Shown here piece by piece: positions 35,460-43,845 of a DNA stretch of 64,000 nt (the stretch's first letter is position 1; each line of letters starts with the position of its first letter). The notes below the pieces were generated by a model. That model ran no database searches, was not told the DNA's origin, and saw only the letters and a program-made list of their open reading frames with translations. The stretch spans positions 744,001-808,000 of the forward strand of contig NZ_JAIVKJ010000001.1 of NCBI RefSeq assembly GCF_020524885.1, given 5' to 3'. A program made the translations under genes and the position numbers. Source of the DNA: Microbulbifer elongatus (GTDB taxonomy: Bacteria; Pseudomonadota; Gammaproteobacteria; Pseudomonadales; Cellvibrionaceae).

Positions 35460-37499
35460 CTAAAGATCTCTGTTCTTACCCAGTGCGCGAATCGCAAAGC
35501 GCATTGGGTGTAGTGCCTTCACCAGCTCCTCCGACACCGGCATTACCTCTCCCGTAACCCATCCTGCCAGCACCTCCGCCGCCAGCGGCGCGTAGGTGAA
35601 TCCCCGCGACCCGAGCCCGGCCAGCACATACAGGCCTGGCTGGTAGGGGGTCCGTTGATCGATCAGTTGCTTGCGGTTTTTGCGCAGCGGGTGGTAGGTG
35701 CTTTCCAGTTGAGTCCACTCCGCCACCGGGCCGGCCATGGGAAGGTAGTCCGGCGTGGCGGCGCGCAGGGCTGCCCGCCCTTTGAGTGGCTGGTTGCAGA
35801 AGGAGTCGGCGATACCCGGGAGTAGTGAGGACAGCGTATGCAGGTTTTCCTCGTGTTCCTCGCCGCGGATCTCGGTGTCTGTCTGTTTGAGCTTGAACGT
35901 GGCGCCGAAGCTGTGGCTCGATGACTCGTTGTTGCCATCGGCTGGGGCGATATAGCCTTCGGCACAGAGGGCGATTTTCAGTTTTTCCGATTCGGCCGTG
36001 GTTTCTGCAAATGAAACCTGGCCACGAATCGGTTGCAGGGGCAGGGGTGCGGTTTGCGGAAACTGACGGTTGAAGTTGGCCGTGCAGAGAATCAGTGCAT
36101 CAAAGTCCAGTGGCTCGGCGGTGCCGGCAATGTCCAGCTGCCAGCGTTTTTCAATCAGATGGGCGCTGCTAACAGTGGTGTCAAAGCGCGTTTCGATATT
36201 CGGGTGATCCAGCAGGCTCGCGCATACCTGACGAGGACGCAGCCAGCCGGCGTGGGGGAAGTGTAGTCCCGGAGTTGTAAGGTGGACACCGGCGAGCGCA
36301 CTGGCCTCAGAGGCAGTGACGGGCTGTGCGAGCGCGGAGTCGCCGTCCAGTGTCAGTTGCTCGACGATCTGCTGCTGCAGCTGCTGTTCTTTTTCCGTCT
36401 GTGCCAGTTGCAGCAGGCCATCGAAATGCACCGCCTGCGGGCAGATTGCCGGGTAAAAGCGCTGGGCGTACTGAAGTGCCAGCAGGTTGAAGTCGCCGTT
36501 GGGGCCGGGCTTCGGTGAGAGCTTTGCGTAAAGAATCCCCTGGTCGTTACCCGAGGCGCCACTTCCCGGGGCGTCGCCCTTTTCGAATACGGTTACCTTG
36601 AGGTTGCGTTCCGCCAGCGCCCGCGCAGTGGTCGCGCCGGCAATGCCAGCACCGACAACGGCGACAGATTTTATTGACTGTTTCTGTTCTGGGCATTGCG
36701 ACGGTGGCAAGTGCCAGGGCGTTGTCTTGTGCCCGTGGGGAGTGTCGGTCGATGCCCGAGTAAAGTCACCGCGCAGCATTTCTCGCTTGCGGCCAAACCC
36801 CGGCACCTTCTGCAATTCAAAGCCGACGGACTTTAACCCACGCTTTACGATACCTGCGCAGGTAAAGGTGGCAAAAGTAGCCTGTGGTGCGCTCAGTCGG
36901 GCGATGGCCTGAAACAGCTCCTCGCTCCACATCTCCGGATTCTTAGACGGGGCAAACCCGTCCAGAAACCAGGCATCGATTGCGCTGTCACGCTCCGGGT
37001 CGTCCAGCAGTAGTCGCTCGAAACCGCTACTCGCCTCATCAATCACCAGCGTCAGGTAAACCCCACCGGAAAATTTCAGCCGGTGTACTCCCGGGGCAAG
37101 TTGCTGTGGATACTGTTCGATCAGTTGCCGGCTGAGATCGTCCAGCTCTGGCCACATGCCCAGTGCGCGCGCAAGATCCCGGGGGTGCAGTGGAAATTTC
37201 TCCACACTGACAAAATGCAGTTGCGACTTCGCCGGCGCTACCTGCAGCCAGAGCTGCCACGCAGCAAGAAAATTGAGCCCCGTGCCAAAGCCGGTCTCAC
37301 CGATGGTAAAACGCGTACCTTGTTCCAGATTTGCCCAGCGTTCTGGCAAGTGGTTCTCGGCGAGAAACACGTGGCGGGTTTCCTCGAGCCCGGAAGCCGT
37401 CGAAAAATAGATATCGTCGAACGCACTGGATACCGGCTGGCCATTTTCCCGCCACTCCAGTTTGGCGTGGTGAACCGGGGGTGAGTTCTTCTCAGGCAT
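35460..37499 (-). CDS. mnmC: Bifunctional tRNA mnm5s2U biosynthesis enzyme MnmC
   Basis: MnmC makes 5-methylaminomethyl-2-thiouridine at position 34 of tRNAs for Lys, Glu, Gln and others. Its C-terminal FAD domain removes the carboxymethyl group, and its N-terminal domain methylates the product. The 679-residue protein shows both parts: an SAM-dependent methyltransferase domain (about 1-235, with GETGFGTGLNFL and the DGFAPSKNPEMW motif) and an FAD-dependent oxidoreductase domain beginning near residue 276 (VAVVGAGIAGATTARALAERN). It follows the flavodoxin gene by nine bases. Confidence 0.94.
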   Translation of the reverse strand: MPEKNSPPVHHAKLEWRENGQPVSSAFDDIYFSTASGLEETRHVFLAENHLPERWANLEQGTRFTIGETGFGTGLNFLAAWQLWLQVAPAKSQLHFVSVEKFPLHPRDLARALGMWPELDDLSRQLIEQYPQQLAPGVHRLKFSGGVYLTLVIDEASSGFERLLLDDPERDSAIDAWFLDGFAPSKNPEMWSEELFQAIARLSAPQATFATFTCAGIVKRGLKSVGFELQKVPGFGRKREMLRGDFTRASTDTPHGHKTTPWHLPPSQCPEQKQSIKSVAVVGAGIAGATTARALAERNLKVTVFEKGDAPGSGASGNDQGILYAKLSPKPGPNGDFNLLALQYAQRFYPAICPQAVHFDGLLQLAQTEKEQQLQQQIVEQLTLDGDSALAQPVTASEASALAGVHLTTPGLHFPHAGWLRPRQVCASLLDHPNIETRFDTTVSSAHLIEKRWQLDIAGTAEPLDFDALILCTANFNRQFPQTAPLPLQPIRGQVSFAETTAESEKLKIALCAEGYIAPADGNNESSSHSFGATFKLKQTDTEIRGEEHEENLHTLSSLLPGIADSFCNQPLKGRAALRAATPDYLPMAGPVAEWTQLESTYHPLRKNRKQLIDQRTPYQPGLYVLAGLGSRGFTYAPLAAEVLAGWVTGEVMPVSEELVKALHPMRFAIRALGKNRDL

Positions 37500-37508
37500 A
37501 GAGGCTGT

Positions 37509-38030
37509 TCACTTGAGACCGAACTCGCGCATGAACTGTGCGCACCACTGGTCGAGGCGTTCGTCACTCTTGTCGAACTCGCTTTCCTCGTCTAGCGCCA
37601 GACCCACAAAGTGGCTGCCATCTGGCGTTAACCCTTTGGACTCTTCAAACTGGTAACCCTCCGCCGGCCAGTAGCCAACGGCCTTCGCGCCGACCGCCAC
37701 CACCTGCGCGTGCAGGTAGCCCAGGGCATCCTGATACCATTGCGGGTAGCCTTCCTGGTCGCCCATCCCGTACAGGGCAACGGTTTTACCACTCAGGTCC
37801 AGTTGTCCCAGCTGATCCCAGCAGTTCTCCCAGTCTTCCTGCAGTTCGCCGTAATCCCAGGTAGGGATGCCTAGGATCAGAAAATCGTAGTCCTGCATCT
37901 GGGCGATATCCTCGTCCGCCACATTGTGCAGATCGATCCACTCCTCGCCGAGGCGATCGCGGATTTTCTCCGCCGCCATTTCGGTGTAGCAGGTACTGGA
38001 GCCGTAAAAAAGTCCGATAGGTGCGCGCAT
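37509..38030 (-). CDS. fldB: Flavodoxin (long-chain, FldB-like)
   Basis: This 173-residue electron carrier binds FMN. The phosphate loop is [19 protein letters not shown] near residue 5. The isoalloxazine-binding loops are the [14 protein letters not shown] block near 53 and the [20 protein letters not shown] block near 90, with the approximately 20-residue insertion of long-chain flavodoxins. It lies between trmL and mnmC on the same strand, so a role in tRNA-modification redox chemistry is possible but inferred. FldB rather than FldA is tentative. Confidence 0.85.
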   Translation of the reverse strand: MRAPIGLFYGSSTCYTEMAAEKIRDRLGEEWIDLHNVADEDIAQMQDYDFLILGIPTWDYGELQEDWENCWDQLGQLDLSGKTVALYGMGDQEGYPQWYQDALGYLHAQVVAVGAKAVGYWPAEGYQFEESKGLTPDGSHFVGLALDEESEFDKSDERLDQWCAQFMREFGLK

Positions 38031-38067
38031 AAACTAACTAGCGTTGATTCAGCCTTGAGCGGTTAAC

Positions 38068-38535
38068 TCAGCTTTGGGCATTGATATAGCCCAGCTGCCG
38101 CCAGGCTTCGTAAATGACAATGGCCGCAGCATTCGAAAGATTGATACTACGGCTGTTTGCACACATGGGAATGCGCAGGGTGTGGTCAGGGCCGGTTTGG
38201 GCAAGAAACTCCGCGGGCAGACCGCGGCTCTCGGGGCCAAACACAATCGCGTCGTCCGCGCGGAACTCGATTTCCGAGTGCGGGCGGCTGCCCTTGGTCG
38301 AAAGCGCCAGCACCCGCTTTGGCTGCTCCGCCTCCACGAATGCATCCCAGTCCCGATGGCGCACCACGCGGCTGTATTCCGCATAGTCCAGCCCCGCCCG
38401 GCGCAGGCGCTTGTCGTCCATGGCGAACCCCAGGGGTTCGATCAGGTGCAGCTCGGCACCGGTATTGGCACACAGGCGGATGATATTGCCGGTATTGGGG
38501 GCAATTTCCGGCTGGTAGAGCACGATTTTGAACAT
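38068..38535 (-). CDS. trmL: tRNA (cytidine(34)-2'-O)-methyltransferase
   Basis: TrmL is a SPOUT-class methyltransferase that modifies the 2'-OH of the wobble base in tRNA-Leu isoacceptors. The 155-residue product is the minimal SPOUT domain, with the N-terminal block [21 protein letters not shown] and the knot motifs [10 protein letters not shown] near residue 93 and [24 protein letters not shown] near residue 118. The length and motifs are diagnostic. Confidence 0.95.
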   Translation of the reverse strand: MFKIVLYQPEIAPNTGNIIRLCANTGAELHLIEPLGFAMDDKRLRRAGLDYAEYSRVVRHRDWDAFVEAEQPKRVLALSTKGSRPHSEIEFRADDAIVFGPESRGLPAEFLAQTGPDHTLRIPMCANSRSINLSNAAAIVIYEAWRQLGYINAQS

Positions 38536-38598
38536 GATGGCTGCAACGTCAATCGCTTAAAGCCGAACGTATCGGCGACGGAACTTTACGCGAAGGTG

Positions 38599-38707
38599 TC
38601 GGTAGCGGGTATAGCCTTGTGAGACCTTCTGCGAGAGGGACCTCGCAGAAGAGCCCCCATGGATGGGTTTACGGCGTGTCTCACAAGGCTATACCCGTTA
38701 GCGGCAC
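38599..38707 (+). repeat. Palindromic three-way-junction repeat, copy 3
   Basis: A 19-base perfect outer stem (38606-38624 with 38679-38697) encloses a ten-base-pair hairpin (38626-38635 with 38642-38651, loop AGGGAC) and the 27-base core (38652-38678). A basal pairing of GGTGTC with GGCACC closes it. Core and loop match copies 1 and 2, while the stems differ by paired substitutions. It lies between trmL and gcvR. Confidence 0.85.
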
Positions 38708-38751
38708 CGCCACTGAACGAGACCAGTGCGGCAAAGCTGAAAAGGCGGGGA

Positions 38752-39282
38752 TTATAGCGCGGAGGAGGTTTCTTCGCAGTCGATCTCTACTCCCAGCTCG
38801 TCGGCGATTTCATCCAGCTCGTCGTGCAGGCCATCGATACTGACATCTTCCGCAACACTGATGGTGCACTCGGCGGAAAACAGGGGTTCGCCGCTCCAGG
38901 GAGTGCTGCTGTAGCGGGTGTCCAGGGTCTCCATATTGATCTTGCGCGCCGCAAGCGCGCGGGAGATCTCCTTCACGATACCCGGGCGGTCATTGCCCAC
39001 CAGCTTCAGCTGCAACGTCTGGCGACTGTCCGCAGCCACTGCCAGCGCATCTTCAATCTGCAGCTTGAAGTCATCCCCGGCAAGATTCTGCAGGGCGTCT
39101 TTCAGCGTCGCGCTGTCCTCCGCGGCCACACTGACCCGCAGAATACCGGCAAACTTGCCAGCAAAATGGGCCATCCGGCTGTCTTCCCAGTTACCACCAT
39201 TTTCCGCCACCGCGGCCGAGAGCATCTCCACCACACCGGGTTTGTCGTCACTGATGATGGAGATCACGAGGTGCTGTTGCAT
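38752..39282 (-). CDS. gcvR: Glycine-cleavage repressor GcvR-like, double ACT domain
   Basis: This 176-residue protein consists of two ACT domains. The first is LVISIISDDKPGVVEMLSAAVAENGGNW at about residues 5-32 and the second is LQLKLVGNDRPGIVKEISRALAARKINM at about 92-119. This is the architecture of GcvR, which binds glycine and the activator GcvA to control the glycine cleavage system. No gcv gene is in the window, so a different amino-acid sensor role is possible. Confidence 0.8.
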   Translation of the reverse strand: MQQHLVISIISDDKPGVVEMLSAAVAENGGNWEDSRMAHFAGKFAGILRVSVAAEDSATLKDALQNLAGDDFKLQIEDALAVAADSRQTLQLKLVGNDRPGIVKEISRALAARKINMETLDTRYSSTPWSGEPLFSAECTISVAEDVSIDGLHDELDEIADELGVEIDCEETSSAL

Positions 39283-39475
39283 GAGGGCATCCTTACTTAC
39301 TGGCGCTATTAAATCGGTTTAATTGCTGAATTGTAGCCAGTGTGGTGCCCGCAGGGCAAAGATCTCCCCAACGAAGCCAGGGAACTTTGACGCGATGGTC
39401 GAAGTCTTTACAAGCAACATGCGGCGGTGTTGAATCACCGGTCGTAGGAACGAAAATCAACAAGAGGGTATTAGG

Positions 39476-40285
39476 ATGAAACTGGTTCATTGGCTGGCAG
39501 GCGCCGCCTGTGCGGTATCACTGGCAGCGGGGGCTGCCCAGGCCGACACCTTGAAAAAGGCGATTGAAGGAGAGCAGCGCACACCTGAATACGCCGCGCG
39601 GGACAAGTACCGTCACCCGGCGGAGACCCTGGCGTTCTTCCAGGTGAAGCCGGAAATGACCGTGGTGGAGATCTGGCCGGGCGGCGGTTGGTACACCGAG
39701 ATCCTCGCGCCTGCACTGAAAGAAGAGGGTACCTTCTACGCAGCACACTTCCCGAAAGATACCGAGGTCGGTTACTTCAAGCGTTCGCGGGAAGGGTTTG
39801 AAAAGCTGCTGAAGAAGGAGAAGGACACTTACGGTGCGGTAAAACTGACCGAGTTTGCACCTGGTGGCGACAGCGAAATTGCGCCGGCAGGTTCTGCAGA
39901 CGCAGTATTGACCTTCCGCAATGTGCACAACTGGATGCGCGGTAATGACGAACAGGCAGCGTTCAAGACCTTTTACAAGGCGCTGAAGCCGGGTGGTGTT
40001 CTGGGGGTGGTTGAGCACCGCGCGAAGCCGGGTACCAGCCGTGAAGATATGATGAAAAGCGGCTACATGACCCAGGAATACGTCATTGACCTGGCGAAAA
40101 AGGCGGGATTCGAACTGGAAGAAACCAGCGAGATCAATGCAAACCCCAAAGACACTGCGGATCATCCGAAAGGCGTCTGGACCCTGCCGCCTTCTCTGCG
40201 CCTTGGTGACGAAGACAAGGACAAGTATCTGGCCATCGGTGAAAGCGATCGCATGACTCTGCGATTCCGCAAGCCCAAGTCCTGA
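39476..40285 (+). CDS. Exported SAM-dependent methyltransferase-like protein
   Basis: The 269-residue precursor has a clear signal peptide (KLVHWLAGAACAVSLAAGAAQA). A class I methyltransferase-like domain follows, with TVVEIWPGGGWYTEILAPAL as motif I near residue 61 and DAVLTFRNVHNWM plus ALKPGGVLGVVEHRA as the later motifs. It resembles the predicted methyltransferases of COG4798. SAM is not expected in the periplasm, so enzymatic activity there is doubtful and the ligand may differ. A purine-rich site precedes the ATG. It is followed by a terminator. Confidence 0.85.
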   Translation: MKLVHWLAGAACAVSLAAGAAQADTLKKAIEGEQRTPEYAARDKYRHPAETLAFFQVKPEMTVVEIWPGGGWYTEILAPALKEEGTFYAAHFPKDTEVGYFKRSREGFEKLLKKEKDTYGAVKLTEFAPGGDSEIAPAGSADAVLTFRNVHNWMRGNDEQAAFKTFYKALKPGGVLGVVEHRAKPGTSREDMMKSGYMTQEYVIDLAKKAGFELEETSEINANPKDTADHPKGVWTLPPSLRLGDEDKDKYLAIGESDRMTLRFRKPKS

Positions 40286-40308
40286 TATTCCTCTTCGATC
40301 GAAGTTAA

Positions 40309-40339
40309 AATGCCCCGGAACTCCCGGGGCATTTTTTTT
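40309..40339 (+). terminator. Rho-independent terminator
   Basis: A ten-base-pair stem (40309-40318 with 40324-40333) runs into an eight-T tract just after the exported methyltransferase gene and 12 bases before the YheU start. Confidence 0.92.
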
Positions 40340-40350
40340 ACAGGTACATA

Positions 40351-40593
40351 ATGATCATCCCGCACCAACAACTGGACCCAGAAACCCTGCAAAACCTGCT
40401 GGAAGAATACGCCACCCGCGACGGCACCGATTACGGTGAACGGGAGGTGAGCCTGTTGGACAAGGTGGCGAACCTGCGGCGGCAGCTGGAAAACAAGACA
40501 GTGGTGATCTGGTTCGAGCCCGGTGAAGAGTCCGTGAACCTCATTCTTGCAGAAGACATTCCGAAGGATGGCCCGGGAAGCGGAGATTACTGA
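40351..40593 (+). CDS. YheU-family protein
   Basis: This 80-residue cytoplasmic protein has the YheU (UPF0270) pattern: MIIPHQQLDPETLQNLLEEYATRDGTDYGE followed by a helical and then beta-rich C-terminal part containing VVIWFEPGEESVNL. No function is established. Its stop codon overlaps the next start (TGATG), which indicates coupling with the hydrolase gene. Confidence 0.9.
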   Translation: MIIPHQQLDPETLQNLLEEYATRDGTDYGEREVSLLDKVANLRRQLENKTVVIWFEPGEESVNLILAEDIPKDGPGSGDY

Positions 40594-41243
40594 TGTCAGA
40601 CAACTGGCTGCTCAGAAGGCCGCAAGAGGAGCCCTCAGCCTGGTTCCTTTTTGCCCACGGCGCCGGCGCGCCCATGGACAGTGACTTTATGCAGGCGCAG
40701 GCAGAATTGCTCGCCGCTCAGGGCGTTGGGGTGGTGCGTTTTGAATTCCCCTATATGGAAGAGCGCAGGGAGTCTGGCAAGCGCCGCCCACCCAACAAGA
40801 TGGAGGTGCTGCTGGCGTCGTTTCAGGCGCAGATTGAACGCGCCGGCGAGGAGCTGTCCGCGGCGCCGTTGTTTATCGGTGGCAAGTCCATGGGCGGGCG
40901 CGTGGCGAGTATGCTGGCGCAAGAGAATTTTGAACAAGGGAGGGTGGCCGGGGCTGTGTGCCTGGGCTATCCGTTCCATCCACCGGGCAAGCCAGAAAAG
41001 CTTCGCACCGAACATCTGGTGCCGCTCACCTGTCCGACATTGATTGTGCAGGGTACACGGGACAAACTGGGGAATCGTGAAGAGGTGGCGGGTTATCCGC
41101 TGGCGTCTGCCATCGAGCTCTGCTGGCTAGAGGACGGTGATCATGACTTCAAGCCGCGCAAAGCCAGTGGGTTCAGTCAGCAGCAACACTGGCAGGCTGC
41201 CGCTGACAGGGCTGCGGAGTTTATGCGCGCTCGAGAATTGTAA
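40593..41243 (+). CDS. Alpha/beta hydrolase of the TEX30/KANL3-like family
   Basis: This 216-residue alpha/beta hydrolase has the nucleophile elbow GGKSMGGRVAS near residue 91, with Ser in G-x-S-x-G form. The oxyanion-forming FAHGAGAPMDS segment is near residue 17, the aspartate is in IVQGTRDKLGN, and the catalytic His is in LEDGDHDFKP near residue 184. These are the hallmarks of the KANL3/TEX30 group. The substrate is unknown. The gene pairs with yheU, a common neighbour in gammaproteobacteria. Its 3' end overlaps the convergent monooxygenase gene by 23 bases. Confidence 0.88.
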   Translation: MSDNWLLRRPQEEPSAWFLFAHGAGAPMDSDFMQAQAELLAAQGVGVVRFEFPYMEERRESGKRRPPNKMEVLLASFQAQIERAGEELSAAPLFIGGKSMGGRVASMLAQENFEQGRVAGAVCLGYPFHPPGKPEKLRTEHLVPLTCPTLIVQGTRDKLGNREEVAGYPLASAIELCWLEDGDHDFKPRKASGFSQQQHWQAAADRAAEFMRAREL

Positions 41244-41505
41244 TCCGCTCTTCGTGAAGTAGCATCGGTGCAAGTTGTGCCATCTGCTCCCGACGCTCTT
41301 CGCTGTCATACCACTGCTGCCAGTGCAGTACCGACTTCCATTTTGACAGGGTGAAGCGGCGGCGCGGGTTGTCCAGTTCGGTGTAGGTATGGCCGTCCAC
41401 AAAGCCGGTGGTCTGGTAGGCGTTGGTCAACAGTCGGCGGGCGGCATCCTCGTAGGTGGTCTCCAGGTCCTCGGCAACTTCCCGCTCGATCAATACATAA
41501 ATCAT
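41221..41505 (-). CDS. Antibiotic biosynthesis monooxygenase (ABM) domain protein
   Basis: This small 94-residue protein has the ferredoxin-like ABM pattern. The N-terminus is a hydrophobic strand (MIYVLIEREV), the middle reads GFVDGHTYTELDNPRRRFTLSKWKSVLHWQQWY, and the C-terminus carries a second strand. Such proteins include quinol monooxygenases and heme-degrading enzymes, but many are uncharacterised. The frame extends far upstream, and I chose the ATG at 41505 because it begins the domain. The end overlaps the convergent hydrolase gene. Confidence 0.75.
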   Translation of the reverse strand: MIYVLIEREVAEDLETTYEDAARRLLTNAYQTTGFVDGHTYTELDNPRRRFTLSKWKSVLHWQQWYDSEERREQMAQLAPMLLHEERITILERA

Positions 41506-41698
41506 GACTGCTTTCTCATCCTTACTGAAACGACTGTTCTGGTGACTTGTTATAAGCTGTTCTGGTGAACAGGGTGCGTGCAGTTTAGTCTTTTCCGGTG
41601 CCATTCGGCGAACCGGTTTCACAAAATGACCAGGTGTTCTGGTCGGGCTGGCACGGTTTGCAGATGACGCGCTGGCGTAAATCCCTGACAATAGCCCC

Positions 41699-41929
41699 AT
41701 GAAATCACACCATACCCTCGATGCCCGCGGCCTGCTGTGCCCGGAACCCGTCATGATGCTCCACGCCGCGGTACGCAAGGTCGCGGAGGGTGAAGTATTG
41801 CAGATGTTCGCCACAGACCCATCTACTCAGCGCGATGTACCCAAGTTCTGTCAGTTTCTTGGTTACGAGCTGGTGAAGCACGCGGAAGAGAATGATGAGT
41901 TTGTTTACTGGATCAAGAAGGCGGATTGA
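41699..41929 (+). CDS. tusA: Sulfurtransferase TusA
   Basis: TusA accepts sulfur from IscS and passes it along the Tus relay to MnmA for 2-thiouridine synthesis in tRNA. The 76-residue protein has the family signature LDARGLLCPEPVMMLHAAVRK with the active-site Cys near residue 14, and the DPSTQRDVPKFCQFLGYELV segment. With mnmC nearby it suggests a complete mnm5s2U pathway in the genome. Confidence 0.93.
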   Translation: MKSHHTLDARGLLCPEPVMMLHAAVRKVAEGEVLQMFATDPSTQRDVPKFCQFLGYELVKHAEENDEFVYWIKKAD

Positions 41930-41973
41930 ACCCCAGAAGTCAGAATCGACCGCCACAACAATTGTTCAAACGT

Positions 41974-42004
41974 AATAAGGGCGACCACTGGTCGCCCTTA
42001 TTTT
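41974..42004. terminator. Bidirectional terminator
   Basis: A nearly perfect inverted repeat of about 14 base pairs (41974-42002) is flanked by A and T tracts, between the convergent tusA and the gene at 42027. Confidence 0.88.
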
Positions 42005-42026
42005 GTGTAAATGTGAGGGAAATAAG

Positions 42027-42713
42027 TTAGGGCGAAGTGACAAGCGCCGCGATCGCAGCTAGGGCCTCCGGGTCCTCGGATTTGATCTTGTTGGCGATGT
42101 GGTGTTGGAAGAAGTAACGGAAACATTCCGACTCCTGTGCCGGGTACAGGCAATCGTCCCCGGGAAGAACCGGTGTGGTTTCCACACTGTTGTGATCAAT
42201 CAGCATGCCGTGGATCTCACCGCTGGCGAAAAGGCGCCAGCTCACCACCTCGGTCAGGGTCAGGTTCTCCTTGTCGACATCCATGAATACCGCATGGGTA
42301 CCAATGGTGTCGGGGATCTCCTGGACAACCTCGTCCGCCTGATTGCTTTCGTACTCGAAGTATTCCGCCGCAGTCTCCAGCTCGACGATTTTATGGATCG
42401 GAGGCTCGTGGAAAATTTCCTCGATGCCCGGGTCATAGTAACCTTCAAACCGTCCATCCAGAGGGTCCTGGATATCCGGGCAGGCCACAATGGCGTTTAA
42501 CCAGGGAACCAGTCCGACAATCTCGCCGTTGGCACGCAGGCCCCAGCAAAGGATTTTCAGGCTGTAGAGGTCAGTTCCGCTGGAATTGTTGGAGTAGAGC
42601 ATTTCCAAGCCGTCCAGCTCCGGAGACAGGCGAATAAACCGCAGGTTCTCTGAAGTCTCGATTGGCTTGCCGGTGAAGAGGTCAACCACGTTGTTCGTTC
42701 TGTGGTCGGTCAT
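42027..42713 (-). CDS. Conserved hypothetical cytoplasmic protein
   Basis: A 228-residue acidic protein without signal or membrane segment. The ATG at 42713 is preceded by an excellent AGGAGG site seven bases upstream, which settles the start although the frame runs on to 42974. The two halves look alike: LYSLKILCWGLRANGEIVGLVPWLN and LTEVVSWRLFASGEIHGMLIDHN align at G-E-I-x-G, suggesting an internal duplication. The function is unknown. A large upstream region of about 490 bases separates it from the divergent epmC operon. Confidence 0.75.
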   Translation of the reverse strand: MTDHRTNNVVDLFTGKPIETSENLRFIRLSPELDGLEMLYSNNSSGTDLYSLKILCWGLRANGEIVGLVPWLNAIVACPDIQDPLDGRFEGYYDPGIEEIFHEPPIHKIVELETAAEYFEYESNQADEVVQEIPDTIGTHAVFMDVDKENLTLTEVVSWRLFASGEIHGMLIDHNSVETTPVLPGDDCLYPAQESECFRYFFQHHIANKIKSEDPEALAAIAALVTSP

Positions 42714-43200
42714 AGAGCACCTCCTTGCAGGGCCGGTAGTAGGGCGGGAAGGTCTTGTACTACTTATGAAGTGCAACCGGCGCAGGGATATCGAGCGAGG
42801 GCCGGGCGGCCAATCGCCGAATCCAGACTCCGGGAGCGCTTTTTTTGCCTCCCTGGGAAGCCGGTACCGCAACCGAAAACAACCACTCTGTGCCCATGGG
42901 GCGACTGCGTTGAGCGGTAGTTGGTTTCCGGTATCCCTATGTTCAAAGGTATATTCTGATCCGCAGAAATACAACCAGCGGAGTGGGGTTCTTTGCCTCT
43001 AAATGCCTCCTTTTTGCTTGAATGGATTCGAAGTGGGGGCGGACCCGGCATTCCGCATATAGCCCGGCTGAAAACCGGCCAGCCTTGATCCCCGCCCGCC
43101 CCCTGATATAGTCCGCGCCAATTGGGTGTCCGTCCGTGCGGATAGACCTGATCCCTGATGAAAACAGTACCCAGTACAGATACCAGAGCAGTCAACCGTT
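42714..43200. other. Divergent intergenic region with structured element and promoter
   Basis: About 490 bases separate two divergent transcription units. It contains a G/C stem (GGGGGCGG at 43035-43042 with CCGCCCCC at 43096-43103) enclosing smaller inverted repeats. A promoter annotated separately lies at its right edge. Short frames on the minus strand here look like chance. Confidence 0.5.
43085..43112 (+). promoter_or_regulatory. Sigma-70-like promoter for the epmC-pdxB operon
   Basis: TTGATC (43085-43090), a C-rich 16-base spacer and TATAGT (43107-43112) are followed by a GC-rich discriminator (CCGCGCC). Transcription would start about 80 bases before the first epmC start codon. The spacer overlaps the right arm of the structured element. 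Confidence 0.5.
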
Positions 43201-43845
43201 TTGCCGAACGCACTATTGGATGAGCAAGTTCCATACCACTTCGATACTTCTCGGGGCGCGCAACCCCCTGCGCGGCACTCTGAGCTACAACAATCTGTGA
43301 CTGAACGCATAGTCACCGTCTTCGGTGGCTGCTTTTCTGATCCTTCCGGGCTCAATACGCGCTTGGTGGGCGACAATCCCGAGCCCTATTACCGACCAGC
43401 GGAGAGTGATGGTGACTGGCACCAGGTGGAGTTCACCCACGATTACGCCGCCAGTGCACTGCATGAAGCCGCACACTGGTGTGTGGCGGGAGCCGAGCGC
43501 CGCCTGCAGCCGGATTACGGCTACTGGTACGCGCCCGATGGCCGCAGCGCCGAGCAGCAGGCGGAGTTCGAGCGGGTGGAGGTAAAACCCCAGGCGTTGG
43601 AGTGGATCTTTTCCGTTGCCTGCGGCATGAAATTTCGAGTGAGCGCCGACAACCTGGATGCGGGCCTCGGGCCCAGTGACCAGTTCAAGAGGGATATCTG
43701 GCAGCAGGTGCAGCTTTACTGTGTTAAAGGCACTGACACCGACATGAACGCCCGTGCCCGCCAGCTTGCTCGGGCACTGGCGGCGGCTTTTGGTACCAGC
43801 GATCCGTTCAACCCGGGTGCTTACCGCCTGGAGGATCTCGGATGA
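43201..43845 (+). CDS. epmC: Elongation factor P hydroxylase
   Basis: EpmC hydroxylates the beta-lysylated lysine of elongation factor P. The protein has the conserved metal-binding block SALHEAAHWCVAGAERR, then DYGYWYAPDGR and FERVEVKPQALEWIFSVACG, in the order seen in E. coli EpmC. The frame begins with a TTG at 43201 (214 residues). A GTG at 43297 would give 182 residues, the E. coli length, and may be the real start, since neither has a strong ribosome site. The stop overlaps the next ATG by four bases. EpmA, EpmB and EF-P are not in the window. Confidence 0.87.
   Translation: MPNALLDEQVPYHFDTSRGAQPPARHSELQQSVTERIVTVFGGCFSDPSGLNTRLVGDNPEPYYRPAESDGDWHQVEFTHDYAASALHEAAHWCVAGAERRLQPDYGYWYAPDGRSAEQQAEFERVEVKPQALEWIFSVACGMKFRVSADNLDAGLGPSDQFKRDIWQQVQLYCVKGTDTDMNARARQLARALAAAFGTSDPFNPGAYRLEDLG

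Noticed and set aside
42764..43376. Overlapping minus-strand frames of 156 and 125 codons in the epmC upstream region.
   Set aside because: They have no ribosome sites or recognisable domains, partly antisense epmC, and cover the GC stem; most likely chance frames.
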